Below are positions 53,303 through 60,235 of a DNA stretch of 64,000 bases, in pieces (position 1 is the stretch's first letter; each line of letters opens with the position of its first letter). Under the pieces are notes generated by a model that made no database searches, was not told the origin of the DNA, and was given only the letters and a program-made list of their open reading frames with translations. The stretch comes from JADLBR01 sp020847615 (lineage in GTDB: Bacteria > Verrucomicrobiota > Verrucomicrobiia > JADLBR01). The stretch is from NCBI GenBank assembly GCA_026646655.1, contig JAPKHT010000005.1, positions 1 to 64,000 on the forward strand. Reading direction: 5' to 3'. The position numbers and the translations under genes are program-made.

Positions 53303-54826
53303 ATGAAATCGAGTGGAGACAGCAATCTTGCCGCGATGGGCGCTATCGTGGATGGCGCATCCTCAGACCGGGAGGGACGCCGGCCCCGGCGTCCGGGTTT
53401 CACCCGCCTGCGGATGCCTTGTGGGACGCGGCCCGCGAGGCCGCGGGCCCTCCCTTCCCGGATCTTGCGGTGGGGGATGGTTCCCCTGGGCTTTGCCCTG
53501 GCCTCCGGGGTTTCGGCCCAAGAGCCACAGCCCTCGTGGCCGGTCAACTATTTCCGCTCGGAGGAATTCAAGCGGGATTTCTTGGGCAGCTATGGCATGC
53601 GGACCGACATCGAGCCCTACCTCTCCACCGAGGAGGAGAAGACGCGGATGCAGGAACTCACGGACCTGATCGCGACCAACCCGCGGCAGGCGGTGCGCGA
53701 CCTGATGGAGTACATCACCGACGAGACCAACGCGCAGTTCGATTTCACCCTGGGCAACCTGTATTTTCAGGGCGGTGACATCGACCGGGCGGCCTCGCGA
53801 TACTTCCAGGCGACGAAGAAATTTCCGAATTTCCTCCGGGCGCACAAGAACCTGGGGATGATCCATTTTCGGAAGGGCCGGAACGCGGAGGCGATCAAGT
53901 CGCTGACGCGGGCGGTGGAGCTCGGGGGCGCGGACGGGACGGTGCTGGGGATCCTCGGCCTGGCGTACCTGAACACGGAGCGCTGGCTCTCGGCGGAGTC
54001 CGCGTACCGGAGCGCGCTGCTGCTCCAGCCCGACGTGGCGGATTGGAAGCTGGGGCTGGCGCGGGCGCTGTTCTCACAGCAGAAATTTGGCGAGGTCAGC
54101 GCGCTGATCGACGAGATGATACAGCAGTCGCCGGACCGCGCGGACTACTGGCTGCTCCAGGCCAACGCGTTCATCGGAATGAACCAGCCGATGAAGGCGG
54201 CGCAGAACTACGAGATGCTGATCCGGATGAACAAGGCGACGCCCGAGGCGCTGAACCTGCTGGGCGACATCTACGTCAACGAGAAGCTCTACGGGCTGGC
54301 CGCGAGGGCCTACGTGATGGCGATGGATGTGGAGCCCGACAAGGGGCTGCCGTCCGGTGTCCGCGCGGCGGAGATCCTGGCGCAGCGGGGGGCCACCGCC
54401 GCGGCGAAGGATGTCGTGAAAGGGCTCCGCGACGCGGGCCTGGACAAGCTGGCGGCGGAGGACAAGCGGCGGGTGCTGAAGACCGAGGCGAGGGTGGCGG
54501 CGGCCGAGGGGGCGGGGGACGAGGCGGCGAAGGTGCTGCACGAGATCGTGGATCTCGACCCGCTCGACGGCGAGGCATTGCTGCTGCTGGGGCAGCACTA
54601 CGGGCGCAAGGGCGAGCCGGAGAAGGCAATCTTCATGTACGAGCGGGCGGCGGGCATCGAGGCCTTCGAGGCGGACGCCAAGGTGCGCCACGCGCAGTTG
54701 CTGGTGGAGCAGGGCAAGCTCGAGCCGGCCGTGCCGTTGCTCAAGCGCGCTCAGGAGATCAAGCCGCGCGACAGCGTCGGCCAGTTCCTCGACCAGGTGG
54801 AGCGGATTGTCAGGAGGCGACGGTAG
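53303..54826 (+). CDS. TPR protein of the TonB cluster, with repeat-derived N-terminus
   Basis: A 507-residue protein with about nine TPR-like units (from about residue 117). ATG 53303 follows a strong GGAGGAG. The first 51 residues include a family C palindromic repeat (53370-53455, residues 23-51) in frame before a signal-peptide-like segment (Gly-Met-Val-Pro-Leu-Gly-Phe-Ala-Leu-Ala-Ser, about 58-68, ending Val-Ser-Ala-Gln). Proteobacterial DUF3450/TonB clusters also end with a TPR gene, so it probably acts with this system in the periplasm. Confidence 0.85.
   Translation: MKSSGDSNLAAMGAIVDGASSDREGRRPRRPGFTRLRMPCGTRPARPRALPSRILRWGMVPLGFALASGVSAQEPQPSWPVNYFRSEEFKRDFLGSYGMRTDIEPYLSTEEEKTRMQELTDLIATNPRQAVRDLMEYITDETNAQFDFTLGNLYFQGGDIDRAASRYFQATKKFPNFLRAHKNLGMIHFRKGRNAEAIKSLTRAVELGGADGTVLGILGLAYLNTERWLSAESAYRSALLLQPDVADWKLGLARALFSQQKFGEVSALIDEMIQQSPDRADYWLLQANAFIGMNQPMKAAQNYEMLIRMNKATPEALNLLGDIYVNEKLYGLAARAYVMAMDVEPDKGLPSGVRAAEILAQRGATAAAKDVVKGLRDAGLDKLAAEDKRRVLKTEARVAAAEGAGDEAAKVLHEIVDLDPLDGEALLLLGQHYGRKGEPEKAIFMYERAAGIEAFEADAKVRHAQLLVEQGKLEPAVPLLKRAQEIKPRDSVGQFLDQVERIVRRRR
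53370..53455. repeat. Palindromic repeat, family C copy 3, inside a coding region
   Basis: GGGACGCCGGCCCCGGCGTC and CGCGGCCCGCGAGGCCGCGG (followed by GCCCTCCC) sit in frame in the gene starting at 53303. They encode the Arg/Pro-rich n-region between the start codon and the hydrophobic core of the signal peptide. Confidence 0.75.
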
Positions 54827-55133
54827 CGCAGTGTCGCAGACGTCATGCGCGTCGCGGCGGGCACCACCGGGACAGAAAATGCAGCCGAGGCCGTGAGGCC
54901 TTGGCGGCCAAACGCTTACGCGTTCGGCTACGGGAGGCGATGCGGCATTTTCGGGTCAGCCGACGCGGCCCGCGAGGCCGCGGGCCCTCCCGGCGAGCGT
55001 GCCAATGAGCGACCCGCGCGACGACCGGCGTGCGGCGCGTGCCGGGGCCCGCGGTCTCTTGACAGGGGTCGGGTCTCCGCTAGGGGTTCCGGGTGTGGAT
55101 GTTGCACATCTGAGGCGTTAGGAGTGACTGGCG
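54827..55133. repeat. Repeat-filled intergenic region before the FeoA pair
   Basis: A family A copy on the minus strand occupies 54875-54952 (GAAAATGCAGCCGAGGCCGT ... CCAAACGCTTACGCGTTCGG ... GCGGCATTTTCG). A family C copy follows at 54961-54993 (GCGGCCCGCGAGGCCGCGGG). The rest, to 55133, shows a TTGACA (55059-55064) but no convincing -10, and otherwise nothing recognisable. Confidence 0.7.
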
Positions 55134-55478
55134 GTGCATCGGCTTGCTGACATGGGTGTCCCTGGATCGTGCGGGATCGTCGGGGCGATCGACGAGGCGT
55201 CGCCTTTTGGGCGTCGGCTGCGCGAGATGGGGATCCGGGAGGGGGAGGAGTTCGAATGGGTGTCGGGCGAGGACCCGGTGTTGCTGCGGTGCGGGGGTTC
55301 GCGGCTGGCGGTATGCCGGGAGATGCTGGGTGCGGTGTGGGTGTGCCGGTGTCGCGGGGCGGGGACGGAGTGCGGATTGACCGGGATGGCGGCGGTGTGC
55401 CCCGAGCCGTGCGGGTCGCTCCGCCGGATCGTGTGCCGGGCGGCGAGGGGGGCGATGGCGCTGTTCCGTCGGCCATGA
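55134..55478 (+). CDS. FeoA-domain protein 1
   Basis: A 114-residue FeoA-family protein (Ser-Pro-Phe-Gly-Arg-Arg-Leu-Arg-Glu-Met-Gly-Ile-Arg-Glu-Gly-Glu-Glu, then Val-Leu-Leu-Arg-Cys-Gly-Gly-Ser-Arg-Leu-Ala-Val) with a Cys-rich C-terminal part (four to five Cys within 30 residues) not usual for FeoA. FeoA is the small SH3-like cytoplasmic protein that assists the FeoB ferrous-iron channel. GTG 55134 has GGAG about nine bases upstream. The next FeoA overlaps the stop by ATGA. No FeoB is in the window. Confidence 0.8.
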   Translation: MHRLADMGVPGSCGIVGAIDEASPFGRRLREMGIREGEEFEWVSGEDPVLLRCGGSRLAVCREMLGAVWVCRCRGAGTECGLTGMAAVCPEPCGSLRRIVCRAARGAMALFRRP

Positions 55479-55711
55479 GGGCGCTCAGCGAGCTGCCGCT
55501 GGGAGGCTGCGGGCGATTGGCCGCGATCGATGCGGCGTGCGGGGCCTCGCAGAGGCTGATGGCGATGGGGTTTCTCCCGGGCGCAGACATTAAGGTGGTG
55601 GGCGTGGCGCCGTTCGGCGACCCGATCACGGTGGAGATCCGGGGGAGACGGGTGAGCCTGCGGCGGGCTGACGCGGCGGCGATCCGGGTTGGGGAAGCGG
55701 GTCCGGCGTAG
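55475..55711 (+). CDS. feoA: FeoA-domain protein 2
   Basis: A 78-residue canonical FeoA (Leu-Ser-Glu-Leu-Pro-Leu-Gly-Gly-Cys-Gly-Arg-Leu, Leu-Met-Ala-Met-Gly-Phe-Leu-Pro-Gly, Gly-Asp-Pro-Ile-Thr-Val-Glu-Ile-Arg-Gly-Arg-Arg-Val-Ser-Leu-Arg). Its start overlaps the stop of the first FeoA. Tandem FeoA genes normally precede feoB; here the next gene is rplY, so FeoB is encoded elsewhere or the pair has another role. Confidence 0.88.
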   Translation: MRALSELPLGGCGRLAAIDAACGASQRLMAMGFLPGADIKVVGVAPFGDPITVEIRGRRVSLRRADAAAIRVGEAGPA

Positions 55712-55760
55712 CTCGAAAATAGGGCGCCCGCAACGCAGCCGCGGATTTTTGGATTTGGTG

Positions 55761-55789
55761 TTGACGCACCGCCCGGGAACGTCTTTATT
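55761..55789 (+). promoter_or_regulatory. Candidate sigma-70 promoter of rplY
   Basis: TTGACG (55761-55766) and TTTATT (55784-55789) with a 17-bp spacer precede rplY. The -35 element differs from TTGACA at one position; the -10 matches TATAAT at four of six. Confidence 0.5.
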
Positions 55790-55860
55790 CAGCGTTTGCC
55801 CCGGCCCGGATTGGTCCGGGGCTCGCGGTATCTATATCTGTCGAATCTGGAGCAGCGCAT

Positions 55861-56565
55861 ATGGCGAAGGCGATTGATCTGAAGGCGTACGCGAGGGCGG
55901 CCAAGGGGCGCGGGCCCGTGGGCCGACTGAGGCGGAGCGGGCGCGTCCCGGCCGTGCTATACGGGAAGCGCACCGACGCGGTTTCCCTCGAGGTGGCCGA
56001 GAAGGACCTCAACGCGGCGGTCCATGGCACCTCCAGCGAGAACGTCCTGCTGGATTTGGACATGGAGCTGGGCGACAAGAGCCGCAAGACGACGGCGTTC
56101 GTGCAGCACGTGCAGCACGATCCGGTCACCGGGAGGATCCTCCACGTGGATCTCCACGAGATCGCGGCGAACGAGAAGCTGAAGGCGCACGTTCCGGTGC
56201 GGTCCCTGGGCGAGCCGATCGGCGTCAAGACATTCGGGGGCATCCTGGAGAACATCCTGCGCGAGTTGCATGTCGAGTGCCTGCCGAAGGATCTGCCGGA
56301 CCGGATCGAGGTGGACGTGAGCGGCCTCAACGTGGGCCAGAGCATCCACGTCAAGGAGATCGCGGTTCCCGACGGGGTGGCGGTCCTGAATTCTGGCGAC
56401 GTGGTGGTCTTTGCCGTCGCGGCGCCGACCGTGGCGGAAGAAGAGGCGGCGCCCGCCGAGGGGGCCGCGGAAGGTGCGGCCGGTGCGGCCCCGGCGGCCG
56501 AGGGCGCGGCGCCCGCCGCGGAGGCCGGACAGGCCCCCGAGGCCAAGGGCAAGGGCAAGGGTTGA
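55861..56565 (+). CDS. rplY: 50S ribosomal protein L25/CTC
   Basis: A 234-residue L25 of the TL5/CTC type, binding 5S rRNA. It shows Arg-Val-Pro-Ala-Val-Leu-Tyr-Gly-Lys and the C-terminal beta domain with Gly-Glu-Pro-Ile-Gly-Val-Lys-Thr-Phe-Gly-Gly and Glu-Cys-Leu-Pro-Lys-Asp-Leu-Pro-Asp-Arg-Ile-Glu-Val-Asp-Val. From about residue 187 the C-terminus is an Ala/Glu/Gly/Pro-rich tail, longer than usual. ATG 55861 is preceded by GGAG. It starts the core-gene run rplY-pth-rpsF-ssb-rplI-dnaB. Confidence 0.94.
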   Translation: MAKAIDLKAYARAAKGRGPVGRLRRSGRVPAVLYGKRTDAVSLEVAEKDLNAAVHGTSSENVLLDLDMELGDKSRKTTAFVQHVQHDPVTGRILHVDLHEIAANEKLKAHVPVRSLGEPIGVKTFGGILENILRELHVECLPKDLPDRIEVDVSGLNVGQSIHVKEIAVPDGVAVLNSGDVVVFAVAAPTVAEEEAAPAEGAAEGAAGAAPAAEGAAPAAEAGQAPEAKGKGKG

Positions 56566-56595
56566 TCCCGGGCTGGCGACGGAGGAATTTGACGG

Positions 56596-57201
56596 GTGGT
56601 GCGCGTGGTCGCGGGTCTTGGAAATCCTGGCGTGGAATACGAGCAGACGCGCCACAACATCGGCTATGCGGTGCTGGACTGCGTGGCCGCCCGGCGCGGC
56701 GCGCTCTGGCGCGAGCAGCGGTGGTGCAAGGCCGCGGTCGCGGAGACCAATTTCGGCTCCGCGGAAGGGCCGCGCATCCCGGTCTGGCTGCTGAAGCCGC
56801 GCACCTACATGAACCGCTCGGGCGACGCGCTGGCGGCATTCTGCAAGGACAAGGGGGTCAATCCGGAAGAGGTGCTCGTCGTGCTCGATGACGTGGCGCT
56901 GGAGGTGGGCCAGCTGCGGCTCCGGGCGAGCGGCAGCTCGGGGGGCCACAATGGGCTGGAGTCGATCGAGGAGCGACTCGGGACGAGGGAGTACCCGCGC
57001 CTGCGCTGCGGCGTGGGGGCGCCGCGCGGCGGCGATCTGGCGGGGTTCGTGCTCGACGCGTTCGCGCCGGGCGAGGCCCTTGCGGTCGACGGCATGATCG
57101 ACCGGGCGTCCCGGGCGGTGGACGCGGCCTGCACCTTGGGATTGACTGCGGCGATGAACGAATTTAATCGGAGGAATGACTCGGAGGGCGGTCGCGGTTA
57201 G
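56596..57201 (+). CDS. pth: Peptidyl-tRNA hydrolase
   Basis: A 201-residue Pth that cleaves peptidyl-tRNA stalled or dropped from ribosomes. It has Gly-Leu-Gly-Asn-Pro-Gly near the start (residues 7-12), catalytic His in Arg-His-Asn-Ile-Gly-Tyr, Lys-Pro-x-Thr-Tyr-Met-Asn and Ser-Gly-Gly-His-Asn-Gly. GTG 56596 follows GGAGGA. It is part of the standard rplY-pth pair. Confidence 0.95.
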   Translation: MVRVVAGLGNPGVEYEQTRHNIGYAVLDCVAARRGALWREQRWCKAAVAETNFGSAEGPRIPVWLLKPRTYMNRSGDALAAFCKDKGVNPEEVLVVLDDVALEVGQLRLRASGSSGGHNGLESIEERLGTREYPRLRCGVGAPRGGDLAGFVLDAFAPGEALAVDGMIDRASRAVDAACTLGLTAAMNEFNRRNDSEGGRG

Positions 57202-57257
57202 TCGGGCCGCCCTCGTTCTGCAAAGCAATGGCACCCACGGCACCTGAGATAGAGAAC

Positions 57258-57596
57258 ATGGCGATCAAAGAATACGAGGCACTGTACATACTGGACACCC
57301 GGGGCAAGGACGAGGGCGTCGGGGAAATCATCGAGCGGATCGAGGCGGAGATTCGGGAGGCCGGGGGATTCGTCCGGGGCGTCCAGAAGATGGACCGCCA
57401 CAGGTTCGAGCGGGTGGCGGGGAATCTGGACAGCGGATTTTTCGTCAACATCCAGTTCTCCGCCCCGGCGGACGCGATCGACAAGATCCGCCCGAAGCTG
57501 GCCTTCGACGCGGAGGTCTTCCGGCAATTTTACGTCAACGCGAAGGCGGGGGCCAAGCCGGGCGGCGAGGCCAAGGGCGCCGCGGCATCCGAGTAG
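57258..57596 (+). CDS. rpsF: 30S ribosomal protein S6
   Basis: A 112-residue S6 with Tyr-Glu-Ala-Leu-Tyr-Ile-Leu-Asp near the N-terminus and the Arg-x-Phe-Glu-Arg-Val strand later, ending in a short Ala/Gly/Lys-rich tail. ATG 57258 fits the normal protein length; a start at 57228 would add ten residues. It binds the S15-S18 region of 16S rRNA. The usual partner S18 (rpsR) is not adjacent. Confidence 0.93.
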   Translation: MAIKEYEALYILDTRGKDEGVGEIIERIEAEIREAGGFVRGVQKMDRHRFERVAGNLDSGFFVNIQFSAPADAIDKIRPKLAFDAEVFRQFYVNAKAGAKPGGEAKGAAASE

Positions 57597-57609
57597 CGGG
57601 GATGGCAAG

Positions 57610-58071
57610 ATGGCGTCGCTGAACAAAGTTTTCCTGATGGGCAACCTGACCCGCGATCCGGATGTCAGGTACACGCCCAAGGGGACCGCGGTCGCCGACA
57701 TCAGCATGGCGATCAACATGGTCTACCGCACGCAGGATGGCAGCGATCGCGAGGAGGTCGTCTACGTCGACGTCGTGACGTGGGGCCGGCAGGCGGAGAC
57801 CTGCGGCCAGTATCTGTCGAAGGGGTCGCCCGTATTCGTGGAGGGGCGGCTGCAGCTGGACCAGTGGGAGGACAAGGACGGACAGAAGCGGAGCCGCCTG
57901 CGGGTGCGGGCGGAGCGGGTCCAGTTTTTGGGTCGCGGCAAGGCGAGCGAGGGCAAGGCGCCGGCGCCGGCACCCTCATCCGAGGGGCAGGCGGCGCAGC
58001 GGCCGCCAGCGCCCGGGCCCGCGCCCGCCGAGGAGCATGGCCATCCCGAGGAAGACGACATCCCGTTCTAA
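57610..58071 (+). CDS. ssb: Single-stranded DNA-binding protein
   Basis: A 153-residue SSB. The OB fold is clear (Asn-Lys-Val-Phe-Leu-Met-Gly-Asn-Leu-Thr-Arg-Asp-Pro-Asp, then Trp-Gly-Arg-Gln-Ala-Glu, Gly-Ser-Pro-Val-Phe-Val-Glu-Gly-Arg-Leu), with a Pro/Ala-rich linker and the partner-binding C-terminus Asp-Asp-Ile-Pro-Phe. The rpsF-ssb pair is widespread, often with rpsR, which is missing here. Confidence 0.96.
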   Translation: MASLNKVFLMGNLTRDPDVRYTPKGTAVADISMAINMVYRTQDGSDREEVVYVDVVTWGRQAETCGQYLSKGSPVFVEGRLQLDQWEDKDGQKRSRLRVRAERVQFLGRGKASEGKAPAPAPSSEGQAAQRPPAPGPAPAEEHGHPEEDDIPF

Positions 58072-58107
58072 GGGTTGGGCGAGAATCAATCATAGGAGCA
58101 CCAGACG

Positions 58108-58719
58108 ATGCACACCGAGATCATCCTCAAAGCGAAAGTGGAGGGCCTGGGGGCCGAGGCCGACCTCGTGAAGGTCCGGCCGGGCTACGCCCGGAACTAC
58201 CTGATCCCGCGGGGCCTCGCCATGCCGGCGACCTCGGCGGTCAAACACCAGGTGGAGAAGCTCAAGCAGGCGCGCGCCGAGCGCGAGGCCCGCGAGCTCA
58301 ACGAGGCCAACGCGCTGGCCACCCGGATCAACCGCATGACGCTCACGTTCCAGATGACCGCGGGCGGCGAGGGCGAGAAGGTCTTCGGCTCGGTCACGGC
58401 GCACGACGTCGTGGAGCGGCTGGCCAAGGAGAATGTCCACATCGACCGCAAGAAGCTCAAGTTGCCGCACCCGATCAAGGCGACCGGCGAGCACGAGATC
58501 GAGGTGAACCTGCACCCCGACGTGAAGGGCACGCTGCGAGTCGTGCTCGAGGTCAAGCGTGTGGCGGGCGAGGACGAGGAGCACGAGGCCAAGGGCCACA
58601 AGGGCCACAAGGCCGCCAAGCGCCCCAAGAAGGGCGAGGAACCCGAGGACAAGGGCAAGGACAAGAAGGCCAAGGATTCCGGCAAGGGCGCCAAGGGCGC
58701 CAAGGCCAAGGGCGGCTGA
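58108..58719 (+). CDS. rplI: 50S ribosomal protein L9 with long basic tail
   Basis: A 203-residue L9 with the N-terminal signature Gly-Tyr-Ala-Arg-Asn-Tyr-Leu-Ile-Pro-Arg-Gly-Leu-Ala (residues 30-42) and a normal globular domain to about residue 150. After that comes a Lys/Gly/Glu-rich low-complexity tail of about 50 residues, including Lys-Gly-His-Lys-Gly-His-Lys, roughly one third longer than typical L9. It follows ssb after 36 bp and precedes dnaB. Confidence 0.95.
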   Translation: MHTEIILKAKVEGLGAEADLVKVRPGYARNYLIPRGLAMPATSAVKHQVEKLKQARAEREARELNEANALATRINRMTLTFQMTAGGEGEKVFGSVTAHDVVERLAKENVHIDRKKLKLPHPIKATGEHEIEVNLHPDVKGTLRVVLEVKRVAGEDEEHEAKGHKGHKAAKRPKKGEEPEDKGKDKKAKDSGKGAKGAKAKGG

Positions 58720-58748
58720 TGGGCCGGGGTCCCGGCGGGGGGTGAGGG

Positions 58749-60200
58749 GTGGCTGACGCGAAGCCGAAGGGACAGCAGGGCGGCCGGGGGGCTGGCGACC
58801 GGCGCCCCGCGGCGCGGGCGGAGATGCCGCGCACCTGGCCGATCCCGCACAGCCTCGAGGCCGAGAAGGGCGTCCTGGGCTCGATGTTGCTCTCGCCCCG
58901 GGAGGCCGCCGACGAGGCGCGCGAGAAACTCGTCGAGGAGGCGTTTTTCGATCCGCGCAACCAGGACATCTTTCGCGGCATCAAGGACATCCTGGACCGG
59001 GGCATCCAGCTCGATCTGCTGACGCTGCGGCAGTGGCTCGAGGACCGCGGTCTCCTGGAGCGCGTCGGGGGCGATGGCTACATCGCCGAACTGGTCACCG
59101 AGGTGCCGACCCCGGCGCACATCTTCAGCTATATCGGCCTGGTCCGCAACAAGTACCTGCTTCGCCGCGCGGTGCACTCCTGCGCCGAGATCGTCCATCT
59201 GGTGCACGAGTCGCCCGAGGAGCCGGCGCCGGTCCTGGAGATGGCCCAGGAGGCCTTCTTCGAGATCTCCTCGGAGAACATCACCCGGGAGGCGCGGAGC
59301 GCCAGGGAGCTGGCGGTGCCGGTGATGAGGCACATCGAGGAGCGCGTCGAGCGCCGAAAGGCCGGCGATCCGATCACGGGCGTGCCGACGGGTTTCAAGG
59401 ATTTCGACAACCTCACGGGCGGGCTGAACGGCGGGGAGATGATCGTGTTCGCCGCGAGGCCGGGGGTGGGCAAGACCTCCTTCGCGCTCAACATCGCCGA
59501 GCACGCCGCGGTCGAGGCCCGCCGCAAGGTCGGCATCTTCTCCCTGGAGATGACCGCGGAGCAGCTCATGCTTCGGCTCCTGGCCTCGCGCGCCCGGATC
59601 GACCTCTCGACCATCCGCAAGGGCTTCGTCAACGAGTCCCAGTTCCACCGCCTCGCCCAGGTCACCGACGACCTGATGCAGTCCGACATCATCATCGACG
59701 ACGGGGTGGGCATCACCATGCAACAGCTCAGGACCAAGTCCCGCCGGCTGCAGCGGCGACACGGGTTGGACCTGATCATCATCGACTATCTCCAGTTGCT
59801 CCAGCCGGGCGCATCCCGGCCCCACGACAGCCGCCAGACCGAGGTGGCGGAGATCTCTGGCGCCATCAAAGGGTTGGCCAAGGAACTGTCGGTGCCGGTG
59901 ATCGTCCTGTGCCAGCTCAACCGCAAGCCGGAGGAGCGGGGCGGCCAACCCCGGCTCTCGGACCTCCGCGAGTCGGGGGCGATCGAGCAGGACGCCGATC
60001 TGGTCGGCATGCTCTACCGTCCGGACATGTACCGGGAGGGGGAGGCCGCCGAGGATCCCTCCCCCGTCGGCGAGGCCGTCCTCGATATCCAGAAACACCG
60101 CAACGGACCCACGCAAAAAATTGATTTGACCTTTCTTAAGCAGCTAACCAGATTCGAGACTCGAGCCCGGGCCAGAGATGCTGAGCCCGGGGCCGAGTGA
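58749..60200 (+). CDS. dnaB: Replicative DNA helicase DnaB
   Basis: A 483-residue DnaB. The N-terminal domain begins near Pro-His-Ser-Leu-Glu-Ala-Glu (about residue 33), Walker A is Arg-Pro-Gly-Val-Gly-Lys-Thr-Ser (about 237-244), and Walker B is Leu-Ile-Ile-Ile-Asp-Tyr-Leu-Gln-Leu-Leu (about 340-349). Leu-Cys-Gln-Leu-Asn-Arg and Arg-Glu-Ser-Gly-Ala-Ile-Glu-Gln-Asp-Ala-Asp follow. The start is GTG 58749. The rpsF-ssb-rplI-dnaB order is a classic conserved cluster. Confidence 0.96.
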   Translation: MADAKPKGQQGGRGAGDRRPAARAEMPRTWPIPHSLEAEKGVLGSMLLSPREAADEAREKLVEEAFFDPRNQDIFRGIKDILDRGIQLDLLTLRQWLEDRGLLERVGGDGYIAELVTEVPTPAHIFSYIGLVRNKYLLRRAVHSCAEIVHLVHESPEEPAPVLEMAQEAFFEISSENITREARSARELAVPVMRHIEERVERRKAGDPITGVPTGFKDFDNLTGGLNGGEMIVFAARPGVGKTSFALNIAEHAAVEARRKVGIFSLEMTAEQLMLRLLASRARIDLSTIRKGFVNESQFHRLAQVTDDLMQSDIIIDDGVGITMQQLRTKSRRLQRRHGLDLIIIDYLQLLQPGASRPHDSRQTEVAEISGAIKGLAKELSVPVIVLCQLNRKPEERGGQPRLSDLRESGAIEQDADLVGMLYRPDMYREGEAAEDPSPVGEAVLDIQKHRNGPTQKIDLTFLKQLTRFETRARARDAEPGAE

Positions 60201-60235
60201 GGATTTTGGAAGCCAGAAAGGTAAGGGATTGTCGT

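Noticed and set aside
55059..55087. Promoter for the FeoA pair
   Set aside because: TTGACA is perfect, but the -10 region (TAGGGG) is too poor to list as a promoter.
54845..55150. A 101-residue frame between the TPR gene and feoA
   Set aside because: It is made of family A and C repeat sequence and overlaps the FeoA start.
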